A DNA stretch of 38,117 bases from NCBI GenBank assembly GCA_002401885.1, contig NVUL01000057.1:1-38117 (forward strand), given 5' to 3'. The notes beneath the pieces are model-generated. The model was not told the origin of the DNA and did not search any database. It saw nothing but the letters and a program-made list of their open reading frames with translations. The DNA comes from SAR86 cluster bacterium (lineage in GTDB: Bacteria > Pseudomonadota > Gammaproteobacteria > Pseudomonadales > Pseudohongiellaceae). Made by a program: the position numbers and the translations under genes. Each line of letters starts with the position of its first letter. The first letter of the stretch is position 1. Below are positions 1-9,003 of the stretch, one piece after another.

Positions 1-26
1 TTCGCTGCCGTTTCTGCTATGGGTTG

Positions 27-455
27 TTAGGTATCTTCTTCGACCAGGAAATCGAAGATAAACTCTTTGCAGTCCTCAAATTCAAGCACGAAGAATTTGC
101 CGGCTTCTAGTCCGCTGCGCCTCAGTTTCTCCATGCGGCGTCGTCCATCGACCATTCGATACGCTCTATCACAGGGGTTGGGCATGGCGTGGATCAAGAT
201 CCCTGGATACTTCGCTTCCGCCGCTTCATATCTCCTACCAGAAAAATCATCTTCTCCAAACCAGTCTCCGGGCTTCGCGCAGATATCGCTGAAGCGAATC
301 GTCTCGGCCTGTTTCCCCGGCATGTGTTTTTTTGCGAGATCGAGTAAGGCAATATAGCTATACTGACGTCCCGGCAGCGCCCAATCTCCATGCATAGAAT
401 GGCCAGGAACCTTGGATGGGTGGCTTACCTGCAGAATGGGTTTATCGAGCGCCAT
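27..455 (-). CDS. Hypothetical protein, weak ParB/Srx-like signature
   Basis: This 142-residue protein is divergent from the downstream glutathione transferase gene, with about 50 bp between the two starts. I do not recognise the family with confidence. There is no signal peptide or membrane segment, so it is probably cytoplasmic. It is rich in charged and aromatic residues. Near residues 101-124 the pattern YRMVDGRRRMEKLRRSGLEA resembles the 'DGRHRLEAAKRLG' signature of ParB/sulfiredoxin-like domains, in which a basic helix follows an Asp-Gly turn. That resemblance is inference only. The start ATG has no strong Shine-Dalgarno sequence. The absence of internal stops and ordinary codon use support a real gene; the function is unknown. 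Confidence 0.6.
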   Translation of the reverse strand: MALDKPILQVSHPSKVPGHSMHGDWALPGRQYSYIALLDLAKKHMPGKQAETIRFSDICAKPGDWFGEDDFSGRRYEAAEAKYPGILIHAMPNPCDRAYRMVDGRRRMEKLRRSGLEAGKFFVLEFEDCKEFIFDFLVEEDT

Positions 456-505
456 GATTTTCAGATTACTATTAATGAGCTGAATTTAATTTACGAGGAT
501 ACGAT

Positions 506-1159
506 GTGAGCACAGCAGAGAACAAGAAGGGAATCGATCTTTATACATGGAATACGCCAAATGGGCGTAAGGTATCGATAATGCTAGAAGAGATCGGTCT
601 GCCTTACCGCGTTTTTCCCATCGATATCACAAAAGGCGATCAGCTCGATCCGGGTTTTTTACGCCTCAGCCCTAACAATAAGATTCCTGCAATTGTCGAT
701 CACGACGCGGGAATTCATTTAATGGAGTCAGGTGCAATTCTAATGTATTTGGCAAACAAGACTGGGAAGTTACTAAGCCCTCTGGGTGAAAAATATTGGG
801 AGCAGATGGAATGGTTAATGCTACAGATGGGTTCAATTGGCCCAATGCTGGGGCAGACCCATCATTTCGTAAAATTCAATCCAGGTAAGTCGCCCTATGC
901 CGAGGAACGCTACAGCAAGGAGAATGCGCGTCTCTATAAGGTATTAGAGAATAGGCTTCAGGATAGGGAGTTTATTTGCGATGAGTATTCGATAGTCGAT
1001 ATAGCAACCTGGCCATGGATATCTCGCTTCGAGTTTCAGCAGATGAATTTATCCGACTACCCTAATCTGAAGCGTTGGTATCTGAATATCGCGAACCGGC
1101 CAGCGGTGCAGAGGGGCTATGGTGTGCCGGATGTATTAGCAGTGCCATTGCCTGAATAG
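506..1159 (+). CDS. Glutathione S-transferase family protein, nu-class (YfcG/YghU-like)
   Basis: A cytoplasmic thiol transferase or disulfide-bond reductase acting with glutathione. The N-terminal thioredoxin-fold domain (about residues 9-87) carries the Thr-Pro-Asn motif (T17-P18-N19) that replaces the catalytic Tyr/Ser in nu-class enzymes such as E. coli YfcG. It also has the cis-Pro segment NNKIPAIVD (57-65) and the glutathione-contacting ESGAI (74-78). An all-helical C-terminal domain follows to residue 217, the usual length for the class. The start is a GTG with GAGG seven bases upstream; the overlapping ATG at 504 is out of frame. The assignment to the superfamily is firm; the physiological substrate is not known. 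Transcription probably ends at the hairpin at 1194-1228. Confidence 0.9.
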   Translation: MSTAENKKGIDLYTWNTPNGRKVSIMLEEIGLPYRVFPIDITKGDQLDPGFLRLSPNNKIPAIVDHDAGIHLMESGAILMYLANKTGKLLSPLGEKYWEQMEWLMLQMGSIGPMLGQTHHFVKFNPGKSPYAEERYSKENARLYKVLENRLQDREFICDEYSIVDIATWPWISRFEFQQMNLSDYPNLKRWYLNIANRPAVQRGYGVPDVLAVPLPE

Positions 1160-1193
1160 CCCGGGTGAGTTTAGGCGAATTAAAGTTGCAGCA

Positions 1194-1228
1194 TCACAAG
1201 AGTTAGGTTTCACGCCTAGCTCTTGTGA
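1194..1228. terminator. Hairpin between convergent genes
   Basis: A 14-bp stem with one G-T wobble and a 7-base loop lies between the 3' ends of the glutathione transferase gene and the serine hydrolase gene. It has no U-tract on either strand, so it may act as a weak bidirectional terminator or an mRNA 3'-end stabiliser. Confidence 0.55.
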
Positions 1229-1237
1229 GTAGAGTGC

Positions 1238-2554
1238 CTAGTCGACAAGGCTGTCGTAGATAATATCTCGAGAGACATTTCTCATATTCGCAGCACCCGG
1301 TCGCCGCTCACCCTGCGCCTGAATCATGCCAATTAAAAACATATCCTCAACGGGGTCAACCCAGAACCATGTGCCGGCGGCGCCAGCCCAATAGTAGGTG
1401 CCAGGGCTAGCCGGTGTATTGGCCTTTTCGGGATCATAGATAACCGCGAAGTCGACGCCGAAGCCTAGGCCAACCTGACCTTCACTAGTGGCTGTGCCGC
1501 GCAAATTTAGCTCATCGCGTAGGCTGTTGGTACGCATTATTCGAACAGATTCGGGTGAAAGTATCTTCTGACCCTCTAGTTCGCCTTCGTTGACTAGCAT
1601 TTGTAAGAAGCGTGCATAGTCGTGGGTAGACGAAACGAGGCCACCGCCGCCAGACTCTAATCGTTCTGGGTCGAGATAGCTGGGCCGATCGGTACGGTGT
1701 GGTCTCTGTACCAGACGGTTGCGTTCGGAATCCCAATTGTGAACTTCGGCGAAGCGACTGACGTCTTCGGCTTTCACATAGAAACCTGTATCAGTCATGT
1801 CTAGAGGCTGAAAGATATTCTGCTGTAGGAATTCGCCGAAGCTGAGTCCTGAAAGCTTCTGCACTATGTAGCCTTGAATGTCCACGGCGATCGAATACGA
1901 CCATTGTTCGCCGGGTTGAAACAGCAGGGGTATATCGGCAACTTTCTCGATAAGGTCGTCGAGGTCTGAAGAGGCAAGTACTGCTGTGTCGCGAAACTTG
2001 TTGTTGATAGGGTCGCTACCGCCTAGGCCGTAACCGAATCCTGCTGAGTGGTTAAGCAGTTCGCGCATACTTGGTTCACGCGCAGCTGAGATCAATTCCA
2101 TTTCGCCTTCGTCGTTATAGCTGCTCATGATGCGCAGGTTCGCCAATTCGGGAACATGCTTGCTAACTGGATCATCGAAATCCCAGAGGCCTTGCTCGTG
2201 GAGTATCATCAGTGCAACTCCGGTCACTGGTTTGGACATTGAATAAATCCGAAATAGTGAATCCATCTGCATTGAAGCTTGATCATCTACTCTGGCAAGG
2301 CCAGTGGTCTCGAAGGTGGCAACTTCACCATCTTTAGCAAGTATCCAAACCATACCTGCCACATCTTGATCCGCGACGATTTTTTCCATAGCGGCGTCTA
2401 AAGCCTGGATGCCTTCCTCGGTAAAGCCTGCGGCGGCGGCACCTGTTTCCGCTTGTGGCCAGGACGAGTCTGCCTGAACACCGGTGGAAAGGGTTAGGCT
2501 GACTGCAATCGTCAGTAGTAATTTTTGCCAGTTGTTCAGCACGAACCTAGTCAT
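1238..2554 (-). CDS. Periplasmic serine hydrolase, beta-lactamase (class C)/esterase family
   Basis: A predicted periplasmic serine hydrolase of the beta-lactamase-related group, which covers class C beta-lactamases, family VIII esterases and D-amino peptidases. The start is placed at the ATG at 2554, which has GGAGAG upstream and opens a good signal peptide ending near TGVQA; an in-frame upstream ATG would add 14 residues without a ribosome-binding site. From the chosen start the protein has 438 residues. The catalytic S-M-S-K tetrad (SxxK) is at about 105-108, followed by the helix that carries it. A Tyr-Ser-Ile (YxN-like) motif is at about 220-222. I see no clear KTG triad, which is common in the esterase branch. 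This should not be called AmpC: the sequence supports only the superfamily. Confidence 0.88.
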   Translation of the reverse strand: MTRFVLNNWQKLLLTIAVSLTLSTGVQADSSWPQAETGAAAAGFTEEGIQALDAAMEKIVADQDVAGMVWILAKDGEVATFETTGLARVDDQASMQMDSLFRIYSMSKPVTGVALMILHEQGLWDFDDPVSKHVPELANLRIMSSYNDEGEMELISAAREPSMRELLNHSAGFGYGLGGSDPINNKFRDTAVLASSDLDDLIEKVADIPLLFQPGEQWSYSIAVDIQGYIVQKLSGLSFGEFLQQNIFQPLDMTDTGFYVKAEDVSRFAEVHNWDSERNRLVQRPHRTDRPSYLDPERLESGGGGLVSSTHDYARFLQMLVNEGELEGQKILSPESVRIMRTNSLRDELNLRGTATSEGQVGLGFGVDFAVIYDPEKANTPASPGTYYWAGAAGTWFWVDPVEDMFLIGMIQAQGERRPGAANMRNVSRDIIYDSLVD

Positions 2555-2661
2555 TTTCAGCTCTCCGCATATTCTTAGTAGTGTTATTTTGCCCAACTTG
2601 GCGGAATCAACTAGCCCCGTATCGAAGAGCCCCTTCTAGAAAGGGCATAGGCAAAGAAAAA

Positions 2662-2699
2662 CCGCGCAAGAGGACGGATAGTAACCCTCTTGCGCGGTC
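2662..2699 (-). terminator. Rho-independent terminator of the decayed peroxidase gene
   Basis: A perfect 13-bp GC-rich stem with a 12-base loop. Read on the minus strand it is followed by a T-rich run (GGTTTTTCTTT), the layout of an intrinsic terminator for the leftward gene remnant that ends at 2705. Confidence 0.85.
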
Positions 2700-2704
2700 A
2701 TTGG

Positions 2705-3193
2705 CTAGTGACTGTGACTGGTCTGAGTCAGTTGCTCAGCTATGGAGATGTTCTCAATGCTACCGAACGTTGTGGAGTCCAGATCGGGCAGCGAGGCGGA
2801 ATCACCATTCCATGCTTGATAGCTACCACTGGCGTTCATTGCGTAGTACACACCCTGATAGCGATGACACAGTAAATATTCCCAGTGCTACCAACACCCG
2901 CCTGCAGCTGGTTTATGACAGGTGCCATATGCCACAGTATCATCGCTGGAGAGCTGCTCATCCCAGAACAGAATCTTTCCCAATACGCGTTTGGATTCCG
3001 TAATAGGGTTCTCATCTGGGGCTGGTGCGTCACCGAGAGGCTGTAAATTCTGGCCATCGTTATTCCCGCCGTCAGGGCCACCTCCACCCGGTCCACCGCC
3101 CTGCGCGAACGCGATCGATGAAAAAGCTAAAAGTAGCATTGTGCTGAAACCTGTCATGCTATATCTGTGCGCGCGAGATTTACTGTTGGACAT
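2705..3193 (-). pseudogene. Decayed di-haem cytochrome c peroxidase-like gene
   Basis: The 5' part encodes a signal peptide, a Gly/Pro-rich linker and a segment NPITESKRVLGKILFWDE..., typical of the N-terminus of secreted cytochrome c peroxidase/MauG-like proteins just before the first haem site. The expected CxxCH reads Y-G-T-C-H, so one haem-attaching cysteine is lost. The frame then hits TAG at 2888-2890. The same frame continues open for about 60 further codons (including QGVYYAMNASGSYQAW) to a second TAG at 2705-2707, just before an intact terminator. The whole peroxidase body, several hundred residues in this family, is missing. I infer an internal deletion plus point decay. The start is the second ATG (3193), six bases from AAGGA. 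Confidence 0.75.
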
Positions 3194-3339
3194 CTTCATT
3201 CCTTTTTAAAACAGTCAAGCCTGTTAACTATTTCAAACGCGGAAGAGAGGATTCAGCTTACACGGGGGATAAGAAGAAGGTTCCAGAATGATTGATAGCT
3301 GGGACAAACCACTACAGTCAGGTTCGGAGAGGCTGATCT

Positions 3340-3804
3340 TCAGTCGATCGCGTATTCTAATGGTAGAGAAGTCGTGTATTTTATCTGCTCCATGGCAAAG
3401 CTGGATGACACGTCGGACAGATCGGTCGTTTGAACCAGCTTTTTATAGAAGGTATCGAAGGCGGGAATATCGGGTACTACTACACGTAACAGATAATCGG
3501 ACTCGCCGGCCATGCGGTAGAATTCCACCACTTCAGGAAACTGGCTGACCGCCTCCGAGAATTTCGCGAGCCATTGCCAGTTGTGCTGGTTCGTCTTAAC
3601 CGCGACGAAAACATTCACGCCCAGATTTAACTTGTCCCGAGAGAGTAATGCCACCTTCTTGCGGATGACACCGGATTCTTCCAAGCGTTGGATACGCCGC
3701 CAGCAGGGCGTTGTAGATAGTCCTACCCGTTCTGCTATATCTGCCGTGGAGTGAGTGGAATCATCCTGCAGTAGCTTGAGAATATTGCGATCTATCTTAT
3801 CCAT
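3340..3804 (-). CDS. Lrp/AsnC family transcriptional regulator
   Basis: A small DNA-binding regulator of the feast/famine family. The N-terminal helix-turn-helix (about residues 1-55) begins MDKIDRNILKLLQ, the typical opening of Lrp proteins, and contains the recognition-helix pattern GLSTTPCWRRIQRLEESGVI. The C-terminal half (about 65-150) is the RAM/AsnC ligand-binding and oligomerisation domain, including the segment MAGESDYLLRVVVPD. The length of 154 residues is normal. The start is placed at 3804 because GGAAG lies eight bases upstream; an in-frame ATG at 3819 has no such site. It is divergent from the DUF6356-like gene across about 160 bp, so either gene could be its target. The effector, probably an amino acid, cannot be read from sequence. 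Confidence 0.92.
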   Translation of the reverse strand: MDKIDRNILKLLQDDSTHSTADIAERVGLSTTPCWRRIQRLEESGVIRKKVALLSRDKLNLGVNVFVAVKTNQHNWQWLAKFSEAVSQFPEVVEFYRMAGESDYLLRVVVPDIPAFDTFYKKLVQTTDLSDVSSSFAMEQIKYTTSLPLEYAID

Positions 3805-3962
3805 AGAAAATACTTCCATTTAATCTTAATATAAAGGAAATATATTCTAATTAAGTCCCATAGAACAGCAAATACGCAAACTAAATTTCCCTAGTCTTTG
3901 CTATCCTGCAGGCCATTCGAGGTGAATCAGCCAAGAAACTAGGCAAAAATAGGAACGTAGTA

Positions 3963-4229
3963 ATGAGTATGAATTCCCATCTAGAAAGCGTGAATGAGAG
4001 CTATTTCCAGCATATGCGCCATGCACTGCGATTCACGTTGGATATGCTTGTCGGAGCAGCTTGCTGCCTAGTTCATGCCTTCTTCCCTTCTAGGTTCGAA
4101 CATGCTGGCAGTCAGATCGTTGATAAACTCTACGATAAGATGGTGATCAATCGCGCGAAGCTCTCCTCGCGCGATCATGACGCACCCAATCAGACAGCCC
4201 CCCTCCCGGCTCAAGCCGAAATGAATTGA
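3963..4229 (+). CDS. DUF6356-like small protein
   Basis: An 88-residue protein with a central hydrophobic stretch (about residues 24-42) and the pattern HALRFTLDML...CCLVHAFFPSRFEHAGSQ, which I recognise as the small DUF6356 family (often mis-annotated as capsule biosynthesis). It probably associates with the membrane through one short hydrophobic helix; the function is unknown. The tail is Pro/Ala-rich. The gene is monocistronic: it is divergent from the Lrp-type regulator and ends 27 bases before a clear terminator. An Lrp-type regulator next door suggests, but does not show, that it is regulated by amino-acid status. Confidence 0.7.
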   Translation: MSMNSHLESVNESYFQHMRHALRFTLDMLVGAACCLVHAFFPSRFEHAGSQIVDKLYDKMVINRAKLSSRDHDAPNQTAPLPAQAEMN

Positions 4230-4255
4230 TCGATGACTGGCAGTGTTGAGATTCC

Positions 4256-4281
4256 AAAAAGGCTCCCGAGGGAGCCTTTTT
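4256..4281 (+). terminator. Rho-independent terminator
   Basis: A short GC-rich hairpin (GGCTCC/GGAGCC) flanked by five A and five T. It could act in both directions and closes the DUF6356-like gene. Confidence 0.9.
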
Positions 4282-4403
4282 CATGTGCCTTTTTGACTGT
4301 TTGGAAATTGCCTGCGCAATGGCAAAGGAGTAACCTTCGAGAAACTAGTGGTGACCCTATTGCTTACCCAGATGAATAACTACTGATTCTTCGAGGAACA
4401 GTC

Positions 4404-5408
4404 ATGAAAAATAAATTCCAACTTGGTCTTCTCATCCTAGGCTCAAGCTTTTGCCTCAACGCTTTGGCCGCGGAAGACTACAGCCCACCGAAAACCCAGT
4501 GGGGCCAACCTGATCTTCAAGGCGTATGGAATTTCTCTTCCAACGTGCCCATGCAACGTCCCGAGAGCTTCGGGGAAAGGGAATTCATGACTGTCGAAGA
4601 AGTGGAGGAAATGCGTGCCCGACTAGCAGCGCGAGATGCTGCGTCGGATCAGGCAGTCCCACAGGCCGAAGGTGGCCCTGGCGGTTACAACGATTTCTGG
4701 GTGGAGAGTGCGGGTATCACCGATCAGATACGGACTTCGCATATCGTCTATCCGACCAATGGTCGTCTACCCAGCAGAGTCGAAGGCGCAGCTGTCGCCT
4801 TTGGTGGTCTGGGTGATGATGTTCCTGGGGATCGGCCCGTTCGCTATACAGTGGGCGGCATCGCGAAGAACGGTCCTGAAGATAGAGGCTTATCTGAACG
4901 CTGTATCGTTGGTTTTAATTCTGGCCCTCCTTTTGTGCCGAGTCTCTACAACAACAACGTACAGATCTTTCAAAGCAAGGACACGGCGGTAATCATTACG
5001 GAGATGATTCACGATGCGCGCATCGTGCCGATTGGTGAACGTCCTCCTCTGGACGAGAGGATAGGATTATGGACCGGTGATTCGAGAGGCTATTGGGAGG
5101 GTGACACACTAGTTGTAGAAACGCGTAATTTCAATGGCCTTACCCAGAGCTACAGCGTTTTCGGTGATTCCGAAGATAAACTACTCATCGAGAAGTTCTA
5201 TCGCACAGATCCTTACACAGTAAACTACGAGTGGACACTAGATGATCCTTCTACTTTCACCGATAGGATCACCGCGATCGTGCCGATGACGAAGGTTGCG
5301 GGTCAGCTTTACGAGTACGCCTGCCATGAGGGTAACTATGGCATGCAGAATATCTTACGTGGCGAGCGCATTGCCGAAAGAACGGCACAGGAATCTGGCG
5401 CCAACTAA
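4404..5408 (+). CDS. Secreted protein of unknown function
   Basis: A 334-residue exported protein. A signal peptide (MKNKFQLGLLILGSSFCLNALA, cleavage near residue 22) is followed by the motif WGQPDLQGVWNFSS and 'VPMQRPESFGERE'. Proteins with this 'DLQGVW' opening are common, as uncharacterised exported proteins, in environmental gammaproteobacteria and acidobacteria. The body has several Trp-Glu-Gly-Asp-like turns (GYWEGDTLVVETRNF) and ends in a segment with Cys in YEYACHEGNYGM, suggesting a beta-rich periplasmic fold. No catalytic motif is recognisable to me. The start is clear: GAGGAACAG precedes the ATG. The gene is monocistronic between two terminators. Confidence 0.8.
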   Translation: MKNKFQLGLLILGSSFCLNALAAEDYSPPKTQWGQPDLQGVWNFSSNVPMQRPESFGEREFMTVEEVEEMRARLAARDAASDQAVPQAEGGPGGYNDFWVESAGITDQIRTSHIVYPTNGRLPSRVEGAAVAFGGLGDDVPGDRPVRYTVGGIAKNGPEDRGLSERCIVGFNSGPPFVPSLYNNNVQIFQSKDTAVIITEMIHDARIVPIGERPPLDERIGLWTGDSRGYWEGDTLVVETRNFNGLTQSYSVFGDSEDKLLIEKFYRTDPYTVNYEWTLDDPSTFTDRITAIVPMTKVAGQLYEYACHEGNYGMQNILRGERIAERTAQESGAN

Positions 5409-5430
5409 GCGCTCTATTCTTGATTTATGA

Positions 5431-5456
5431 AACGGCCCTACGGGGCCGTTTTTATT
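5431..5456 (+). terminator. Rho-independent terminator
   Basis: An 8-bp GC-rich stem (AACGGCCC/GGGCCGTT) with a TACG loop, followed by a T-run. It lies 22 bases after the stop of the secreted protein gene. Confidence 0.92.
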
Positions 5457-5590
5457 TCCCCTTAGAAATTCTCTTCTCTGCTCGTCACAGTGACACAGAC
5501 AACCTTCATGTTGTGTGCCTGTCTTCTCAACCGCGCTGCGCCAAATATCACTCCGCCAATTTCTTTTTGGCGACCGCCTGAGCCAATGAG

Positions 5591-5631
5591 TTGACTTTTA
5601 GTCATTCTCAAAATACTGTATATACATACAG
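5591..5631 (+). promoter_or_regulatory. SOS promoter and LexA box of dnaE2
   Basis: CTGTATATACATACAG at 5616-5631 matches the gammaproteobacterial LexA operator (CTGT-N8-ACAG) almost perfectly and is nearly a full palindrome. A TTGACT -35 element at 5591-5596 and a TACTGT -10 element at 5614-5619, 17 bases apart, place the box across the -10 region and start site, the usual position for strong LexA repression. A second candidate -10, TATAAT, lies just downstream at 5632. The dnaE2 start follows 20 bases after the box. Confidence 0.92.
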
Positions 5632-5651
5632 TATAATAATCCCTGCACATC

Positions 5652-8600
5652 ATGACCCTAAACTACCCATTAGCACGCGATCCTGTTTCTCAGGCGGAAG
5701 CAGGCGTGACCCTTAGCCGTTGCAATAAAGACAGAGGTGCTGCGACTTGGCCGGCAGCGATGCAGACTTACGCCGAACTTCATTGCATCTCGAACTTTAC
5801 ATTTTTACGTGGTGCTTCGTTTCCAGAGGAGTTGGTAGAGCGCGCGGAAGCGCTTGGATACCGCGCCATTGCTATTACCGATGAATGCTCTCTGTCCGGT
5901 GTAGTTAGGGCGCACATGGCCGCTAAAGAACGGCGCATCAAATTGATCATCGGTAGTGAGTTCGTGTTGCAGGATGCGGCGACTGAATCTGTACAAGATG
6001 AGCAGGCGATTCGAAAAGATCTCGGTGAATCTCCTGCTAGAAGCCGCAATGCACTAAACAACGGAATGCGAATCGTGTTGCTCGCACTCAACCGAAAAGG
6101 TTATGGCGAACTCAGTCACCTAATAAGCTGTGCGCGTCGACTAGCAAGCAAGGGTAAATATCGAATTGATAGCGAGCTGTTGCAGGAAAAGTTTCCTGAT
6201 GACTGTGCGCTCTTGTGGATACCGAATCTCAAGCAGTCAGATGCATGCATCGAATCGCAGGCAAGCTATCTGCGAGCACTAACTGTAGACAATTTGTGGA
6301 TCGCTGCCGAGCTTCTTCTTAACGGACACGATCGACTAAAACTAAAGCGATTGCGAAAGCTGGGCAAAAGGTTCGATATCTCCGTGTGTGCGGCGGGTGG
6401 CGTCTATATGCACGAAGCGGAGCGGCGCATCGTGCAAGATACGCTTACCGCAATACGCTTAAGTCAACCGCTGACGGAGATTGGCTACGCTGCAGAGCCA
6501 AATTCGCAGAGGCATTTACGTTCCATCGAGCAGCTCAAGAAGTTATACCCAACACAGTTACTCGAAGAGACACTCGTTATTGCCAACCGCTGCAACTTCT
6601 CTTTGGACGAACTTCGCTACGAATACCCTTCCGAGCTTGTGCCGAAAGAGCATACGGCACACTCCTGGCTGTGGCAGCTAACCAAAGAAGGAATTAAGAA
6701 GCGCTGGCCACAGGGGATCTCGAAGAAGAATAAAGAATTGATCAGACACGAGATGAGGCTAATAAAGAAGCTGTCTTATGAACATTTTTTCCTGACCGTG
6801 CACGAGATCGTTTGCTTCGCTAAGGAGAAGAATATTTATTGTCAGGGGCGGGGCTCTGCCGCTAACTCTGCCGTCTGCTATTGCCTTGGCATCACGGAAG
6901 TGAGTCCCGATCATACGGAACTATTATTCGAACGCTTTCTCTCCCCCGAGCGGTTCGAGCCACCAGATATTGATGTGGACTTCGAGAACAGCCGCCGCGA
7001 AGAAGTGATTCAGCACATTTATGAAAAGTATGGACGCCATCGCACTGCAATTGCGGCCACAGTCGTTACCTATCGCTCTCGGAGTGCCGTACGTGATGTG
7101 GGAAAGGCATTGGGTCTCGATGATGAGTTGATTGACCGTCTTGCCAAGTCTGTCTTCTGGTGGGGTAGTGACTTAGAAGAACAGCTATCGGACTCCGGTG
7201 TCGACTACGCCGATCCGAAGATCAAAACATTGCTAACTCTCGCCCAGTCTCTGATGGGTTTTCCTCGCCACCTATCTCAGCACGTCGGGGGCTTCGTTAT
7301 TAGTCAGGGAAGTTTGTCGCATCTGGTTCCTATCGAGAATGCAGCCATGGTTGATCGAACTATTATCCAATGGGACAAAGACGATCTTGAATCCCTAGGC
7401 CTACTTAAAGTCGATGTACTCGCGTTGGGCATGCTGAGTGCGATTCACAAGGCGATAGATCTGGTGAATAGCTACAACACTGAAGAGATAGGCATGGATA
7501 GAATCTCTCTGAAGGAGGACTCGAAAGTCTACGACATGATCTGCGAGGCTGACACGGTGGGTGTTTTTCAGATTGAGTCTCGCGCCCAGATGAGTATGTT
7601 ACCCAGACTAAAACCCCGCAGTTATTATGATCTGGTTATTCAAATTGCGATCGTTAGGCCCGGGCCGATTCAGGGGGACATGGTGCACCCTTATCTGGAA
7701 CGACGTAAGAATCCTCACAAAATAAAATACGAGAGCGAGGCAGTGCGGGAGACACTGGAACGTACCTTGGGTGTCCCCATCTTTCAGGAACAGATCATGA
7801 AGCTCGCTATGGTGGCCGCCGGATTCTCAGCAGGCGAGGCCGATCAGCTACGACGTGCCATGGCAGCCTGGAAAAAGAAAGGAGGCCTTGAGCCGTTTCG
7901 AGACAGATTGGTTTCCGGCATGGGGGCCCGTGGCTACAGCGAGGACTTTGCCTTACGTATCTATAGTCAGATTAAAGGCTTCGGTGATTATGGGTTTCCA
8001 GAGTCTCATTCGGCTAGTTTTGCACTGCTCGCCTACGTTTCGTCCTGGTTGAAGTGTCATCACCCCGCGGCGTTTTGCTGTGCACTGCTTAATAGCCAGC
8101 CTATGGGTTTCTATCTGCCGGCACAGCTGATACAGGATGCTGCGCGTCATGGCGTTGTGGTTCTGACCGTCGATGTGAATGAAAGCTACTACGACTCGAC
8201 TCTTGAGTTCGGGAAAAATATGCCCGATAAACCCGCTCTCCGTTTGGGTTTTGCTCTGGTAAAAGGTTTGTCTGTAGTAGGGGCTGAATCAATCTGTGTT
8301 GCACGGAGTTCAGGTCGATTCAGATCGGTGCAAGATCTGCTTAGTAGAGCCGCACTGAACAAGAAGGACAGCGAAAGCCTTGCGGCGGCCGATGCGCTGA
8401 GCACACTGAGTGGAGATAGGCACAGAGCCTTCTGGACTGTGGCTGGGGCCGATAAGCCTCTGTCATTCTCAGAGAATCTGTCAGATAGTCAGGCATGTAG
8501 GCAGGCGCTTGCGATAGAGGACTGTGACTTTGGGGTAGATGTGCTGCTGCCAGTTCCATCCGAGGCCAACAATATAATGGCCGACTATGCTAGCACCGGG

Positions 8601-8978
8601 TTTACCCTGCGCAGACACCCCATGGCCTTGCTGCGCCCGCACCTCGATCTGTACAAGGTAATGAGCGCCAGTAGTCTTCCGTCGATACATCACGAAAGCC
8701 TTATCAAGGCGGTGGGTATTGTCACCAGTCGGCAGCGCCCACAGACGGCGGCAGGAGTTACCTTCTTAACCTTAGAAGACGAGAGCGGGTTCATTAATGT
8801 GGTTGTCTGGCCAAGCCTGGGAGAGAAGCAGCGCCCCATTGTAAGGAGGGCAGTGCTAATAGGTGTAGTAGGCCATGTGCAGAAGAGCGATGGAGTAATT
8901 CACCTTATCGCCAGACAGTTGGTCGACCTTAGCCACTGGCTGGGCGCGATGAATTTGCCGTCTCGAGATTTTACTTAG
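5652..8978 (+). CDS. dnaE2: Error-prone DNA polymerase III alpha subunit DnaE2 (ImuC)
   Basis: The catalytic polymerase of the SOS mutasome, which extends DNA past lesions with ImuA and ImuB and the beta clamp. The PHP domain opens with YAELHCISNFTFLRGAS (residues 40-56), the DnaE2 form of the motif. The C-family palm carries the acidic PDIDVDF motif at 438-444, the segment around RPGPIQGDMVHPYLERR, and FGDYGFPESHSASFALLAY, a helix-hairpin-helix region typical of DnaE proteins. An OB-fold (about residue 1010 onward, GIVTSRQRPQTAAGVTFLTLED) closes the protein. The length of 1108 residues fits DnaE2 rather than replicative DnaE (about 1160). The ATG at 5652 is weakly supported by ribosome-binding sequence; an internal ATG at 5760 would remove a 36-residue extension. 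It is controlled by the LexA box just upstream. Confidence 0.96.
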   Translation: MTLNYPLARDPVSQAEAGVTLSRCNKDRGAATWPAAMQTYAELHCISNFTFLRGASFPEELVERAEALGYRAIAITDECSLSGVVRAHMAAKERRIKLIIGSEFVLQDAATESVQDEQAIRKDLGESPARSRNALNNGMRIVLLALNRKGYGELSHLISCARRLASKGKYRIDSELLQEKFPDDCALLWIPNLKQSDACIESQASYLRALTVDNLWIAAELLLNGHDRLKLKRLRKLGKRFDISVCAAGGVYMHEAERRIVQDTLTAIRLSQPLTEIGYAAEPNSQRHLRSIEQLKKLYPTQLLEETLVIANRCNFSLDELRYEYPSELVPKEHTAHSWLWQLTKEGIKKRWPQGISKKNKELIRHEMRLIKKLSYEHFFLTVHEIVCFAKEKNIYCQGRGSAANSAVCYCLGITEVSPDHTELLFERFLSPERFEPPDIDVDFENSRREEVIQHIYEKYGRHRTAIAATVVTYRSRSAVRDVGKALGLDDELIDRLAKSVFWWGSDLEEQLSDSGVDYADPKIKTLLTLAQSLMGFPRHLSQHVGGFVISQGSLSHLVPIENAAMVDRTIIQWDKDDLESLGLLKVDVLALGMLSAIHKAIDLVNSYNTEEIGMDRISLKEDSKVYDMICEADTVGVFQIESRAQMSMLPRLKPRSYYDLVIQIAIVRPGPIQGDMVHPYLERRKNPHKIKYESEAVRETLERTLGVPIFQEQIMKLAMVAAGFSAGEADQLRRAMAAWKKKGGLEPFRDRLVSGMGARGYSEDFALRIYSQIKGFGDYGFPESHSASFALLAYVSSWLKCHHPAAFCCALLNSQPMGFYLPAQLIQDAARHGVVVLTVDVNESYYDSTLEFGKNMPDKPALRLGFALVKGLSVVGAESICVARSSGRFRSVQDLLSRAALNKKDSESLAAADALSTLSGDRHRAFWTVAGADKPLSFSENLSDSQACRQALAIEDCDFGVDVLLPVPSEANNIMADYASTGFTLRRHPMALLRPHLDLYKVMSASSLPSIHHESLIKAVGIVTSRQRPQTAAGVTFLTLEDESGFINVVVWPSLGEKQRPIVRRAVLIGVVGHVQKSDGVIHLIARQLVDLSHWLGAMNLPSRDFT

Positions 8979-9003
8979 CCCTCTCGGATAAAAACAAATT
9001 ATT

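Noticed and set aside
1238..2554. AmpC beta-lactamase
   Set aside because: Only the SxxK and a YxN-like motif are visible and the rest fits the esterase-like branch; resistance cannot be claimed.
2581..3003. Plus-strand open frame opposite the decayed peroxidase gene
   Set aside because: It runs through the terminator and has no family pattern; the minus-strand reading explains the sequence.
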